DNA from: Suillus spraguei
Lineage: Eukaryota; Basidiomycota; Agaricomycetes; Boletales; Suillaceae
Reading direction: 5' to 3'
Assembly (NCBI GenBank): GCA_016800925.1
Contig: JABCPU010000011.1
Coordinates: 372,001 to 436,000, forward strand
DNA length: 64,000 bases
Numbering within the stretch: position 1 is the first letter of the stretch; each line of letters begins with the position of its first letter. Positions 36,701 through 47,843 of the stretch are shown piece after piece. Under the pieces are notes generated by a model that saw only the letters and a program-made list of their open reading frames with translations, had not been told where the DNA came from and searched no databases. The position numbers and the translations under genes were made by a program.

Positions 36701-36760
36701 TTTCACATTGTTACCTGGCACCCGGCACAAGGTGACTCAACAGATCACTTATCACAAGCT
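33740..36760. repeat. Three-kilobase satellite with inverted blocks
   Basis: The array alternates two modules. One contains ATATGTGGATCGATATCTTTC ACATTGTTATGAGT, and the other ATGTGTAAATCAATATCTTTG TATTGCCTCACATTG. Each is followed by copies of a GC-rich core (CCCGAGTGCCGGGTGCCGGAGTTCGGGGTTCGGCAC and variants). The full period is about 165-170 bases. Between about 34720 and 35030, and again near 35200-35400, the modules run in the opposite direction, so the array contains long inverted repeats. A clean hairpin is at 34867-34902 (14-bp stem, 8-base loop). Long open frames across it are by-products of the repeat. Confidence 0.9.
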
Positions 36761-36801
36761 TGATTATTATGTAGGCTTCTTATCAGTAGAAATATGCCCT
36801 G

Positions 36802-37276
36802 TGTTACGAACTGGGGTGGCGTCACCAGCGACAGTGAAAGGACACAGGCGGTCTGCTGGGAGTTCTTACAATGTTCAAAAGAGAACAGGGTGAAAGTACA
36901 AGGAACGTGTTCCGAGTACGATCAAGGGTTCAGCCTCAAAGACAAGTCTAAGAGGTATCCGCGAGAATAGAGACTAAGGCTAAGGAGTGCTTAGACTTAG
37001 AGACGATTCAAGACGACTTAGGTTGGAGACCTAAGCGAAGGAGATTCCAGGTAAAACCCAGTAAGATTAAAGTAGCGAATATACTACAAGTACACTGTGC
37101 TTAAATAGACCAATATGTGCGCACAGACCAAGAGAAGTGTGAGAACGTAAGTGCGTATCCAAAGGAGGAAGGCAACTATAGTACAGATGCATTGAGCATA
37201 TGAGTCAGAGTCATGTTATGTAATATACACGGTAAATGAGATAAGAAAATGAATAGGGGCACGTACGATTGTAACA
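36802..37276 (-). mobile_element. LTR (copy 1), 3' LTR of a gag-only element
   Basis: The 475-base sequence has TG...CA ends (TGTTACGAACTGG...GATTGTAACA). Its TATA-like ATTTAAG lies on the minus strand (37101-37107), so transcription runs leftward. On the minus strand a polypurine tract (ACGGGGGTAA) sits directly before it, as expected for a 3' LTR of the coding remnant at 37310-38743. It matches the LTR at 42484-42955 in inverted orientation at roughly 90% by eye. Confidence 0.85.
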
Positions 37277-37309
37277 TTACCCCCGTATTATACTGAAAGT
37301 CACCGGCTT

Positions 37310-38743
37310 TCAATCACTTTGGTTCGCATAGTAGATGGGATCGTCGCTCCATTCGTAATTTTCATCAGCAACGGATCCACTCATCATGTACTTAGCTTCC
37401 TCCAAACCAGCGCGTCGTTTAGAGTCCTTTCTTTTCTCTGCACAAATACGTTCATCGTCAAGCTGCTTTTCCCAAGCACGAAGTGCGTCATAGAATCCTT
37501 CATCTTTCCAAGTTAGCTCGAAGGGAGGAGGCCCAACTCGGTTAGGGCAGTAGAGGGACAGATGAGTCGGTGACCAATATCTGCAAACCTTGCACTGATA
37601 TTCCGCGCAATTCTTTTGGCGATGTCCTAGTAAGCCACAGATTCGGCATTTCATGTTCTCGTCAGGGTTAGAATGGACTTTGCGTAGGGGGGACGGAGAA
37701 ATGATGGGCGTAGGGCTAGTGGATCTGGCGCGTTTCTTTCCCTTCTTCTTCGTCATACGTTTTAAGGCAAGGGTGTTCTGCCGCTTAAGTTGTGCCTGTT
37801 GAGCGGAGGACAATGTGTATGCTGATTCAGGAAGGTCCGGGGTGACTGCACGCTCAGCAGCTGCAAGAAGTTCGGTGGGAGAAGAGGGGGAGTGATACCG
37901 AAGTCTTTTACTAAGACTGGTGAAATGGGGTCCATAGGACCGAATGACGATGGGATGGACATGGGGGATGAATATGAAGGTCGCGAAGTCGAGGGCCGAG
38001 TGTTACTAACTCGGTGGCGGGGATACCCAATAGTTTAGCTGCCTTAAACTGCTCTTCTGTGCAGGGCTCGTACAGCCAATCAGGGCAATCAAGAGTGACC
38101 GTGGCGGAAAGTGAAGAAGTGATTGTTCGATAGGGGATGGGGTTTTAGGAGACGCAAGATCATCTTGCGTTTGTTGTAGTCAGCGATGACTTCTTCTACT
38201 AGGTTTCTGGCTGCTCTGGTCTCAGCGACTGATTGCTGGATGGTATCGACAACTGTGTCGGTGAGTTGCCCAATTTCTTGCACAGCAGTGTATAGGCCAG
38301 TAAAGGCGTCAAGATTAGAATAGATGCGCGAAGAAGCGGTGCTGGAACAGGAAGTGGCGTATCTCTTTGCGGAGAGGGAGGTGAGCAACGCCTGCTCGAC
38401 GTTCGGCAATGATGTGAATAGCTTCTTCAACATCATCTTTAAAAGAATCGGGAAGCAACAGCATAGCGTAAGCACGAATGCATTTTTGGAGATGAATGAA
38501 ATGGTGACGGAGTGTGAGTTCAGTAGTTTATTTAGCGGTGGCTTCGATAAGGGCTGCAGTGCGGATGATGTTAACAATGAGTCGAACGGGGAAGGCACCT
38601 CTTTCGGTGAGAATTCTGTCGATTTCAGGGCATGTCCCCATCTGTATGATATGTGACATATGCGGTACCTTTTCAGTTGTTTTATTTGTCTCACCAAGAC
38701 CTCCCAGCTCTATCCCTTGATATTCGTGGAAACGCACCATCAT
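37310..38743 (-). pseudogene. Gag-like protein with CCHC zinc knuckle, frameshifted
   Basis: On the minus strand the reading starts near 38743 (MMVRFHEYQG). It passes through helical stretches in several frames (DSFKDDVEEAIHIIAERRAG; LTDTVVDTIQQSVAETRAA; ELLAAAERAVTPDLPESAY) and ends in an open 167-residue frame. That frame has a basic region (KRMTKKKGKKRAR) and a zinc knuckle C-x2-C-x4-H-x4-C (CRICGLLGHRQKNC). This is the architecture of a retroelement Gag. No polymerase region lies upstream or downstream before the LTR at 37276. The frame breaks show it is dead. It could belong to a non-autonomous LTR family whose Pol is supplied elsewhere. Confidence 0.7.
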
Positions 38744-39836
38744 GATTCAGTGCACATTTTGTAAATTTCCAACATTCTTTGCGTTTATCAAGATATTGGA
38801 TGATGCAAGCATGGTATGGATATCGAAAACAAGATGTGTTGTGCATGCATATGCTACTACTTGGGGAGGGCCGAGATTTACTTACTCATTCTGTTACAGT
38901 CGTCCCATGTCCATATGTCAACAAACATTCATTCCGGTTGACATTACAGGCAGAGGGAGTGTGAGGGATGCGATGAACTTCATTGGTGTATGTAAGCTGA
39001 AATTTGATCAAATAATCGCATCTGTGCATAACAGATGATTAGGAAGGGTGATACTAATCCTGGTTCTACTGGTTGAAATGCACATACCATCATGTCCAGC
39101 CGATGCAGAGGGGTATTTGGATGGCTGAATATTGCCACCTCACTGGAGCATGCTTTATAATGCAGTATTCATACTGGTCGTACGATCTCTATATGTATTT
39201 TATTAAATTTCATTGGCTGACTAGTATATGAGTATCCTCAGCGATGACAGGAAATGATGTTAAATTGGCTGAAAGGGCTACTGATGTAGCCAAAATACTA
39301 CATACAAGAGGACAGGAAAGAGGCATTTGAGATAAACCGAGCGCAAGACGTAGAATGCTGCGACATCCAACTGTCTAGTACTGCTGCATGTTCCGTGTCT
39401 CATAGTACTCTCCCTGTCCAGACTCATACCCATGCTGTACCTGCTCGCCCTCCTGTGGAAGAAATTCTTCGACATAATCAGGGGATGCAAATAGGTTGCG
39501 AATAGACTGGCGAGCTGATAGCATCCCAAAGCTGGAGGACCGAGGGCAAGGGATGCGTGGTTTCAGGTGCAGCCGTCGTGGCGCATATATTTAGTCCTGC
39601 CTTTGGTATCCTTCACTCTTAGTTCCGCACCACGATGAAGTTCAAACCTCGTCTCCTTTTTACTTAGTTCGCCGTGGTTGTTAATTAGTTTTTCTTTGTT
39701 AATAGCCTTTTGTTGCCTTAGCTCTTTGGTGTTACGTCTCTTCTGTTCCTCGCCCTTAATTTCTGTACCTTGTTTTGTACCGGTTGCCCTTCTTTGGCCG
39801 CCTTTTTCGGTTCCCTCCTTGTCCTTGTTTCCCTCC
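38744..39836. other. Between two retroelements; no gene seen
   Basis: No 5' LTR matching 36802-37276 is found here. Frames are short. The right part (39600 onward) is probably the leader of the YR retrotransposon. Confidence 0.45.
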
Positions 39837-41640
39837 ATGGCGAAAGCTCGCATCCTGCGCAACAAGGTGGGGCCTTTGGTGTTCTCTCCCGCCCAGCCTG
39901 CAGCCCCTGCTGTGCCAATTGAGGCAGAGGCCTCCAAAGTTGATGGGCCAGGGGTTTTCAATGAAGAGGCGGCAATTGCAGTAGCAGAGAATGCCTCGCC
40001 TTCAGTCTGCATTAGTCCTCCCTCTGACGAGCAGGTTGTCTCACGCTTGCACCCTATCCAAGGTCGAGTGAGATAACGCTCGGGGGGTTCAGTACCCTCT
40101 CCCGTTACCCCCACTTCTGCATGTCCCTCCAAGGGTAAGAAACATGCTAGACTTGCTGGGGAGGCCATGCCAGCCTTCCCTAGTTTCCCCCAGGGTTACA
40201 GCCCTTCCACTCCCGCCGGTAACCCTTCCCCTCTCTTTTGCAGATCTCCCTCTGTGGGTCTCACCCTCCGTGTTCCAGGGGGCCGCTCGGCTAGCTCTTC
40301 CTCTGCTCCGCCTGCCCCTACCTTTGCTGAAGAGGCTTTAGCTGCCTTCCAGCGCCTTACTGCAGGGCACAACTGTTGCGACCCTTCAGTTCGTGCCCAG
40401 GTCCATCTGGCCTTCCAGGACCATGCGGCCTGGTTTGATGTGGAGGCTCACCTGCCTGCTTCTCTCCCTCTCAGGGTTTCCCCCCTTTGCCATCAGCCCT
40501 CCCAGGTCGGTCCTCCCCTTTTCTCTGCCTTTATGCGCATCTTCCTTCATGTTGGGCAGCCCTTGTGCCCCACCCTCCTTCTTGCAGTGTCTGGCACTGC
40601 CCTAACCCCTTTTATTTTTGGTCTCTCCTGTTGTCCCGTTTGTTGTCCTCCCTCCCAATCTTGGCTTTTTCCTTGGCTGACCAGTTCTCCTGCAGTTGTA
40701 CGCAACCTTCCAGTACTATCTTCTCGGACTCTTCTCCCTGCCTTGAAACTGGTGGATGCTTCCCTGGGTGTTGGTGGCTCTAGCACATCCTCTACCCCCC
40801 GTGTCCTTCCTGCGGCTCCTGTCCAGCTTCAGGGCAATACACTGCCTGAGGCGAAGGCAGTTGCTGCTGCCCTGTGCAATAACTGGATGGTGCATATCCC
40901 CTTTTCTTCCCTAACCACAAAATCACTCCTGCGTCTTGGCACTTCAGCTCGCTCTCAAAGCAATGCTGACCAGTCTTTTTCTATTAAGGAAGGCGTGCTC
41001 ACCGTCTCTGCCCCGCTCCTGGACAGCAAGGCGGAGAGTAATATGTTGGTTGCGGACTGGACTCACGCATGGCCTCGCCTGGTTTCCATGATCCGGCGCT
41101 ACCTGCCAGGTGTGGGGGCTGCTGACATTACCAAGGTTTGGCTCTCCCACTTCTTCAACCTGTTTGATCGTTATGATTTTTACGATAACTTCCCCCTGTA
41201 TCTCAAATATGATATCCGCGTCCGTCAAGCCTTTGTCCACGACCACTCCTTCAGCCCTGCCCACTGGTAGGAGGTTTGGCGAGCTATCTTACGGGAATCT
41301 GAATCTTCCGTTCAGCGTTCCTCGAGCCAATCCACCCGCTCTGCAGTCAGCTGTTCCTTTCGGGGTCCCTCCAACATCATCATAGGCAGCACTTCTTCCT
41401 CTCAGCGCTCCTCCTCGCAGATCTCCGACCACAAATGCATCTCCTGTGGGAAACCAGGCTGCCATGATTGCGCCTGTAGGACCTCCCACACTAGCTTCCT
41501 CTCCCTCGACAGCACAACCAACCTCTGGTCGTCAGCTGCAGGTGAGCAGATTTGCTTCCAGTTCAATGGACGAGGCTGCTAACGCACTGAGTCTGAGTGT
41601 GGCCGCCGACACCTCTGCTCCCGATGCGGTGCAGCTCACT
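39837..41640 (+). pseudogene. Gag-like ORF of the YR retrotransposon
   Basis: ATG at 39837 (MAKARILRNKVGPLVF) follows CTCC. The frame stops at 40076. It continues out of register in a 367-residue frame (to 41270) with a conserved core (WTHAWPRLVSMIRRYLPGVG; FFNLFDRYDFYDNFPLYLKY). It shifts again into a Cys/His zinc-binding region near 41420-41620, where CISCGKPGCHDC and later CSRCGAAHSAQGC can be read. A nucleic-acid-binding Gag protein is the expected role. At least two frame breaks make it non-functional. Confidence 0.6.
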
Positions 41641-43840
41641 CGGCTCAGGGCTGCTCACTCTGATGGCTTCCTTTCAATTGTCACCCCATTTCACTGGGAG
41701 AAGTGGCAGGAATTTCTCGAAAAGGCTGGCATTCTTGAGGACTTCGCAGATGTTCTGAAAGGCATCCATTTTGGTTGGCGGCTTGGCATTCCTTCCCTCT
41801 TAATGCTACTTATATTCCTAATAATCATAATTCCGCCCTCGATCACCCTGAATTCATTCTCTCTTATATCTGTGCAGAACTTGCTGCAGGCCATTATACT
41901 GGCCCTTTCTCTCCTGACCGTCTGGAACATTTAATTGGCTTCTTTCATACTGGACCTCTCGGCGTTATTCAAAAACCCGGCTCTTCTAAGTTTTGTCTTA
42001 TCCAGGACCACTCCTTCCCTCGCAACAATCCCTCCACTCCTTCAGTTAATTCTGCAATAGACTCCTCTGCCTTTGGTTGTGACTGGGGCACCTTCGAGGA
42101 CTGCTCACGCCTGGTCACTACTGCTCCCCAGGTACACAGGAAGCAGTCTTTGATGCGGAGGCTGCCCATCGGTGTTCCCCCATTGCTCCTGAAGACCAAC
42201 GCTTTGTGTGTGTCATGTTTGTGATCGACGGCATTGTCCAAATCTTCATTGACCACGCGGGTTCCTTTGGTTGTTCGAGCTCTAACGGCTTGTTTGGATG
42301 CCCCGGCGACGCTATTGTCGTCACATACAAGTTTCATGGCATCGAAGACCTTCTTAAATGGGTTGACGATTACATCTTCTTCTGCTATCCCACTGTGAGA
42401 TCACCTCCCTGCCGTTGCTTGGTGGCGTCCCTTTCTCATTGCCTCTTTTTAGCATCCCTCTCCCTCTGGCCCATGGCAATATCTGTTACAATTGTACGTG
42501 CCCCTATTCATTTTCCCGTTATCTTCTTACTTGTATATCATATCACATGACTCTGACTCATATGCTCAACGCATTTGTACAACACATGCCTTCCTTATTA
42601 GGATACGCAGTTACATTCTCACGGTTACTTGGTCTGTGCGCACATATTCGCCTATTTAAGCACAGTGTACTTGTACTAGATTCTTTACTTTAATCTTACT
42701 GGGTTTTACCTGGAATCTCCTTCGCTTAGGTCTCCAACCTAAGTCATCTTGAATCGTCTCTAAGTCTAAGCACTCCTTAGCCTTAGTCTCTATTCTCAGA
42801 ACCTCTTAGACTTGTCTTTGAGGCCGAACCCTTGATCGTACTCGGAACGCGTTCCTTGTACTTTCACCTTGTCCTCTTCTGGACATTGTAAGAACTCCCA
42901 GCAGACCAGCTGTGTCTTTTCACTGTCGCTGGTGACGCCACCCCAGTTCATAACAATATTGTTATGATGCCTCCATCATCTTCAATATTGCACTCGAACT
43001 TGGCTGGCCATGGGCTATGGACAAATTCAAAGACTTCGCTTTTGTGTTCATGTACCTTGGGTTCCAATGGGACCTCATCCGTAAAGTCGTCATCATCCCT
43101 CCCTCCAAGTGTGCTAAATACCTTGCTCGCCTCGCATCCTGGTCGCAGGATGGTCTCATTACTCGGGCAGACTGCAAATCAGTGCTAGGCTGTTTCCAAC
43201 ACTGTTGTCTTGTCCTCCAAGATGGTCGCGCCTCCCTGCCCTCATTCTGCCGCCTCCTAGCTTCCTTCAAATCCACTTCCTCGCCCCTGCTAAAACACCA
43301 TATACCCTCCAAAGTGTGGTCTGACATCTTCTGGTGGGGTGCCCAGCTCAGCTCTGAAGAATGTGCATGCGTCCTGCGTCCTGTTTCCCCTCCCCTCCCT
43401 CTTCAAATCTTTGTGGACGCCTCCACCACCTTCGGAATTAGCTTCTTGGCAAACGGTCACTGGCTTGGCTGGCGCTTGCTCCCAGGATGGAAGTCGGACA
43501 GACGTGATATCGGCTGGGTAGAGATGGTGGCCGTGGACCTTGGTCTTCGCGCTCTTGTTCACTCCGGCCCTCATGATGTTCATCTGTGCTTCTGTTCTGA
43601 CAATCAGGGAGTGGTGGGTGCCCTCAAAGCAGGCCATTCTCGAAGTCTTACCCAAAACGACATCCTGCGCAGGCTATCCGCATTCATGCTGGACCATGGT
43701 ATTTGGTTTTCCGTTCAATGGGTCAAATAAGCAGATAATCTTTCAGACGGTGTCTCCAGGGGTGTCTTTCCCCGGTCTAAATCTTGTTCTAGCCATCCTC
43801 CTCCTCTCCCTTCCTACCTTAATGCCTTCGTCCAGTTAGT
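41641..43840 (+). pseudogene. Reverse transcriptase-RNase H of the YR retrotransposon, split by an LTR
   Basis: The RT begins around HWEKWQEFLEKAG. It shifts frame near 41790 into SALDHPEFILSYICAELAAG, GFFHTGPLGVIQKPGSSKF and LIQDHSFPRNN, and shifts again near 42200 to reach the polymerase box KWVDDYIFF (YVDD-like, both aspartates present) at about 42360. After the inserted LTR, the thumb and connection continue (FVFMYLGFQWDLIRKVV). RNase H follows with IFVDASTTFGISF, GWVEMVAVDLGLRAL and FCSDNQGVVGALKAG, supplying the D-E-D acidic residues. The frame stops near 43730 and resumes one base off (ADNLSDGVSRGVF). It is a dead copy. Confidence 0.75.
42484..42955 (+). mobile_element. Solo LTR (copy 2) inside the YR retrotransposon
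   Basis: TGTTACAATTGTACG...CAGTTCATAACA, 472 bases, inverted relative to the LTR at 36802-37276. It carries the TATA-like CTATTTAAG at 42652-42660 and no coding sequence. The flanks are ATATC before and ATATT after, a possible 5-base target duplication with one change. It separates the RT from the RNase H of the host element. Confidence 0.85.
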
Positions 43841-44289
43841 TTAATTGTCATTTGCATGTTTTTTACCTTATTCTGCCTCCATGCACTTCATGTTTTTCGT
43901 ATCTCCTCGCACAGCATTCAGTCGTCTCATAGCTCATTCGCACGCTTTCTCAATTTAGCTATGGGCCTCCCTATACTCCTTGCTATGTTCTCTCTGAAAA
44001 CGATCCCGCTTGTCAGTGCTGCATCTGAGTGGTTCTTGTGATTCGTGATTTATACCGGGTGCATCTTCATGTAACCTCCACCTTTCTTCATGTCACCTAC
44101 ATCCTCTTCTGTAAGTCTGGTACCCTGTATCAACAGCTCGCTGTTGCCCTGATTCGCATTCCAGGTCCACCGTCAAGGCCAATTGCCTTGACAGACTTTT
44201 TGGTGCTTTCGTGAGCTCGTGTCAACCTCGCTCTCGATTCAGCGTGGGCGGACTTCACCCTTTCTAAGTACCATTCCACCATATCTTAA

Positions 44290-45088
44290 TTCCTCTCCTT
44301 CTGTGACCTTGAGCATATTCCCTTGCATGCTCGTTGCCCCGCTAGCGAGAATCTCTTGTGTGTTTTCACCGCTTCGTGTGTAGGCTCCCTCTCAGGCACC
44401 ACAGTTCACAACCATATGACACCTCTCAAGGCCTGGCATGCCTACCTAGACAAGCCTTGGCAGGGCAGTGTGCGTCTCAACTATATGAGTAATGGGGTCT
44501 CACACCTTGCTCCTTCCTCCTCAAGACGTCCTCCTTGGCCTCCCATCACTAGAGCCATGCTGCTCTTGCTCGCTTCAAAACTGGATTCCACCAACTCCTT
44601 CGATATCTGCTGTCTTGTAGCTGCCACTTGTGCAACATGGGGTCAGCTCTGTCTAGGAGAAATCCTCTCTCAACTCCAATGGCTCCCGCAAATTACATTT
44701 ACCCTTCACCAAAGTGAAGAAGACATGAGGTGAGGATGTCATTCTGTGCCATCAACGAGATGCTTCAGATCCAATCTGCGCACTGGAACGCCACCTCGAG
44801 GTGAACTGCTCAGATATCAATCTCCCACTCTTTTGTTTCTACTCATCTTCTGGCCTTCGTTGCCTGACTCGCAAAAATTTTCTGGCACGTTGCAACTCTA
44901 TCTGGGCCAGCTCTGGACTCGCCACTTCCTCTGGTCACTCATTCCGCATTGGTGGTACTACTGAATTTCTCTTAGCAGGAGTTCCCCCTGATGTCGTTAA
45001 AGCCCTCGGCCATTGGTCCTCTAACTCGTTCTTTCGTTATTGGCACTCGCTTGAACTTCTTGCGCCACTTCACGTTGAAAATATCTAG
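44290..45088 (+). pseudogene. Tyrosine recombinase of the YR retrotransposon
   Basis: The first part (44323-44733) has TVHNHMTPLKAWHAYL and the CAT-domain entry ATCATWGQLCLGEIL, where the catalytic arginine expected before L-G-E is a cysteine. The frame breaks near 44733. The second part (44801-45088) has GLATSSGHSFRIGGTTEFLL (the H-x2-R box) and ALGHWSSNSFFRYWH (the H/W and the nucleophilic tyrosine), ending at 45088. This enzyme would resolve or insert a circular DNA copy. The arginine loss and the frame break argue that it is inactive. Confidence 0.75.
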
Positions 45089-45100
45089 AGTTTCTGGCCC

Positions 45101-46369
45101 GCCTTGCCTTCCCTTCCTGGATTGGGTGTGCCTTCACTTGTGGCTTCACCTTGCCTGTGGCTTTTGGGTGGGAGTCTTTCTTCCTCCCCTTGGCACACAC
45201 CTGGTCGCCAGTTTAGTCTCCATTGGCTTATCCGTCGAGACTGGACTGTAGCCCCTGCCCAACTCAGGGAAGGCCTGTCTTTGTTCACTCCTTCCTGTCT
45301 CTACCCTCCTCGTTCTCTTGCCACACCAGAGCCCAAAATCCCCAATTACGACAAGACAAATATTCCATCAGACATTTCCCCCAGTATGTTTATGCTTCAT
45401 AATGTCGACTCATTCATCTCATACCCGCAGGCACAAAGACATTGCAGTCCGATGCAGAGAAGTCACCATGGTATTTACGACTTCCCAACATCTCCACACG
45501 ATCCACAGTAGCAAAATTAATCGCAACCGCGCTGACAGCTGTGTTTAACAATCGCATCCAGATTGATCATTATCTTTCGGGGCCGGATGACGAAGAAACC
45601 TGGGATGACGACGATTTCGCACTCGTGGCTTTTGTTGCAAGGGAAATTGACAAGGGCTCTTTTGATGTTGAAACCCTGAAGTGGAAGGCCCCCAGGACAT
45701 GTAAAGATGGGACAAACTATATGCAATGGCATGTCCTTTTGGCGCTGGCAAGTTACTTCAGAGCAACAAAGCAAAAAGCATTGCTCGCATTTGAAGGATG
45801 GTGAGAATGCTGATGACGCAGTTGGAGGATGACCGTACATATTTGAGGCACTTTAAGTGCAGAAAATGAAGCACATCCAAGACGAATGGTTTCTTTGACC
45901 AGGTGCTCATAGGTCGTTTTATTGGTTGGTGTCAATACGTTGAATTCCTTTTGTTCCAAGTTCCCTTTGAAATACTCAATATGTCTCACACGTGATAGTT
46001 TGCGACTCAGTATTATCCCATCCCCAACTAATTATTCTCGTGCCAGAGGTACAAAGCCACCTATATGCCAGAACCGTTTTTTATCAAGCGAGTACAGAGA
46101 TGCGTTTTGAATTCCCACCATGCCGTGGAAGGTGCAACTGGATGCCATCGCAATGATTGGAATGAAACAGGAGTTTGAAGTCCGCCGGCCTGTGGAGCGA
46201 CAAACAGGTTGAAGTACGTCAGTAAAGTGATTGAAAGTGGAGCACACACATGGTGTCGTTACGAATTTAAATTATGTAATACAGTGGCATGGAAATATGA
46301 AAAAATGTTCAATTTCAACTTCCGCTCTATACGTTCTCATTCCCATTCTACTTCCTTTGTTACAACCTT
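45101..46369. other. Downstream of the YR element; one unassigned frame
   Basis: A plus-strand frame at 45442-45804 (120 residues, acidic patch DDEETWDDDDFALVAF) has no recognisable domain but looks less random than its surroundings. It could be an exon of an unknown gene or part of the element. No other gene is seen. Confidence 0.35.
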
Positions 46370-47450
46370 CTCACATCACATTGCCATAGCTCTCTATGGG
46401 GGCACAGAGCTGTCGCTCTGGCATGGTATGTTGGGTGACTCTCACATGTAGTGCCTTTAGAGGTGCCTGACTGTCGTCAATGGTCATGCAATGTGTCTGT
46501 GTTATTTGTTTTGCTTTTACACATGTCTCATCTGCTTGCTGTATCTCTGCTGCTCGTGTCACTCTTGCACGCGTCCCATCTATGTGATCCCATCTACGTG
46601 ATCTATCTCTGCTGTTCGCACCACTCTTCCACGCATGTCATCTGCTTGCTGTGTCTCTACTGTTCGGTCACTCTTGCACGCATCTCGTCTCCTTGCTGGG
46701 TCCCTGTTGTTCGCATCACTCTTGCACACGTCTCATTTCCTTGCCGTAGCTCCTTACGGGGGTTTTGAGCTGTCACTCTGGCACAGTATGTTGGGGGACT
46801 CTCGCGCGTAGCACCTTTATAGGTGCCTGGCTGTCGTCGACGGTTATGCAATGTGTCTGTGCTGTTCATTTCGCTTTTGCACGTGTGCCATCTCCTTGCT
46901 GTGTCTGCCCTGTTCCTGTCACGCTTTTACGCATGCCATCACTTTTCCGTAGCTGAACCCCTGGACGTGTCCCATCTGCTTGCTGTGTCTCTACTACTCG
47001 CACCACCCTTGCACGTGTCCCCTCTTCTTGCTTTGTCTGGGTTATTTGTGTCACTCTTCCATGTGTCCTGCGTTTTTCCTGTGGGTTCTCACATGGTTCT
47101 AAGCTGTCGCTCTGGCGCGGTAGATTTCGGGGATTTTGCGCTCAGCATATTTTAGGTGTCTGGCCGTTGTTTATGGTCGCGCATTATATCTGCTATCCAT
47201 ATTACTCTTGGATGCATCCCACTATGTCCGGCTGTTGTCTGAGGTTGCACAATATATCAGTTCGTTTGCTTTTGTATGGCCCTTCCACATTGTCCCAACA
47301 CTCCATCTTTCTTGCGTCACGTCTCGCATGGGCTTTGAGCTGTCGCCCTGGTGGGGTGTGATAGGATGCCCCTTTGTCCAACTCTCTAAGGTTATCCCCA
47401 TCGCTTTCAATCAATTTCACATTTGCTATCTATGTGTGTGATGTGATTGT
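46370..47450. repeat. Nested repeat: ~360-bp unit with an internal ~45-bp minisatellite
   Basis: Blocks starting at about 46380, 46742, 47080 and 47310 share a core (GAGCTGTCGCTCTGGC...TGGTATGTTGGG...GTGCCTGGCTGTCGTC). Between them, units like TCTCATCTCCTTGCTGTGTCTCTGCTGTTCGCATCACTCTTGCACGCG repeat many times. Plus-strand frames rich in Leu/Val/His/Cys are products of the repeat and are not called as genes. Confidence 0.8.
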
Positions 47451-47843
47451 TCAATCCGCTGTCTAACTAAAAAAAATTTCAGAGGTCTTAGTTCACAAAT
47501 CATCGTACATGAGAGCTCTCAGCATCCATAGCAATATATCTTAATATAATCCTGTCACAATGAGTTCAACAAATACAGTGCATCTGCGACATGGTAAAAA
47601 CACAAGGCGGCATTGAGTATGTACATTTTCAAGTTGGCGAGTGAGATTCTACCAACGAACGATGCCCTTTTGTATAAATTGCTCGGAGAAGCCTCTACAC
47701 CCGCCAAGCCAGACCTCAGGCCTAACACAGAGTCCTAGCGATTGAATAAGTGGTGCATGATTCATCGTCACTTTCTATTTCATCGCCGTTATAATCAGCA
47801 TATCCATTCACGATGCTTGGCAATGATAAGCAATGATGCCCTT
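47451..47843. other. No gene seen
   Basis: A short direct repeat (gatgcccttt/ctrtataAattgct) occurs near 47660 and 47838. Nothing else is recognised. Confidence 0.4.

Larger units (their letters stand above)
39600..45100 (+). mobile_element. DIRS/Ngaro-like tyrosine-recombinase retrotransposon, decayed and interrupted
   Basis: The order is Gag-like region, reverse transcriptase, RNase H, tyrosine recombinase, all on the plus strand and with no integrase. This defines the DIRS order of retrotransposons. The outer ends are not identified; no terminal repeats were recognised, so the limits are approximate. A solo LTR of another family (42484-42955) splits the RT from the RNase H. Codons are C/T-rich, unlike the neighbouring repeats. 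Confidence 0.8.

Noticed and set aside
34999..36893. Open frames of 60-154 residues with recurring SRVPELG-like text in the satellite
   Set aside because: They are translations of the tandem repeat and appear on both strands; no start context, introns or domain.
39563..40168. Minus-strand frame of 201 residues
   Set aside because: Antisense of the Gag-like region of the YR retrotransposon; Lys/Glu-rich only because the plus strand is T/C-rich.
46032..46247. Minus-strand frame near 46100 as a gene
   Set aside because: Short, overlapping another frame, and without domain, splice sites or start context.
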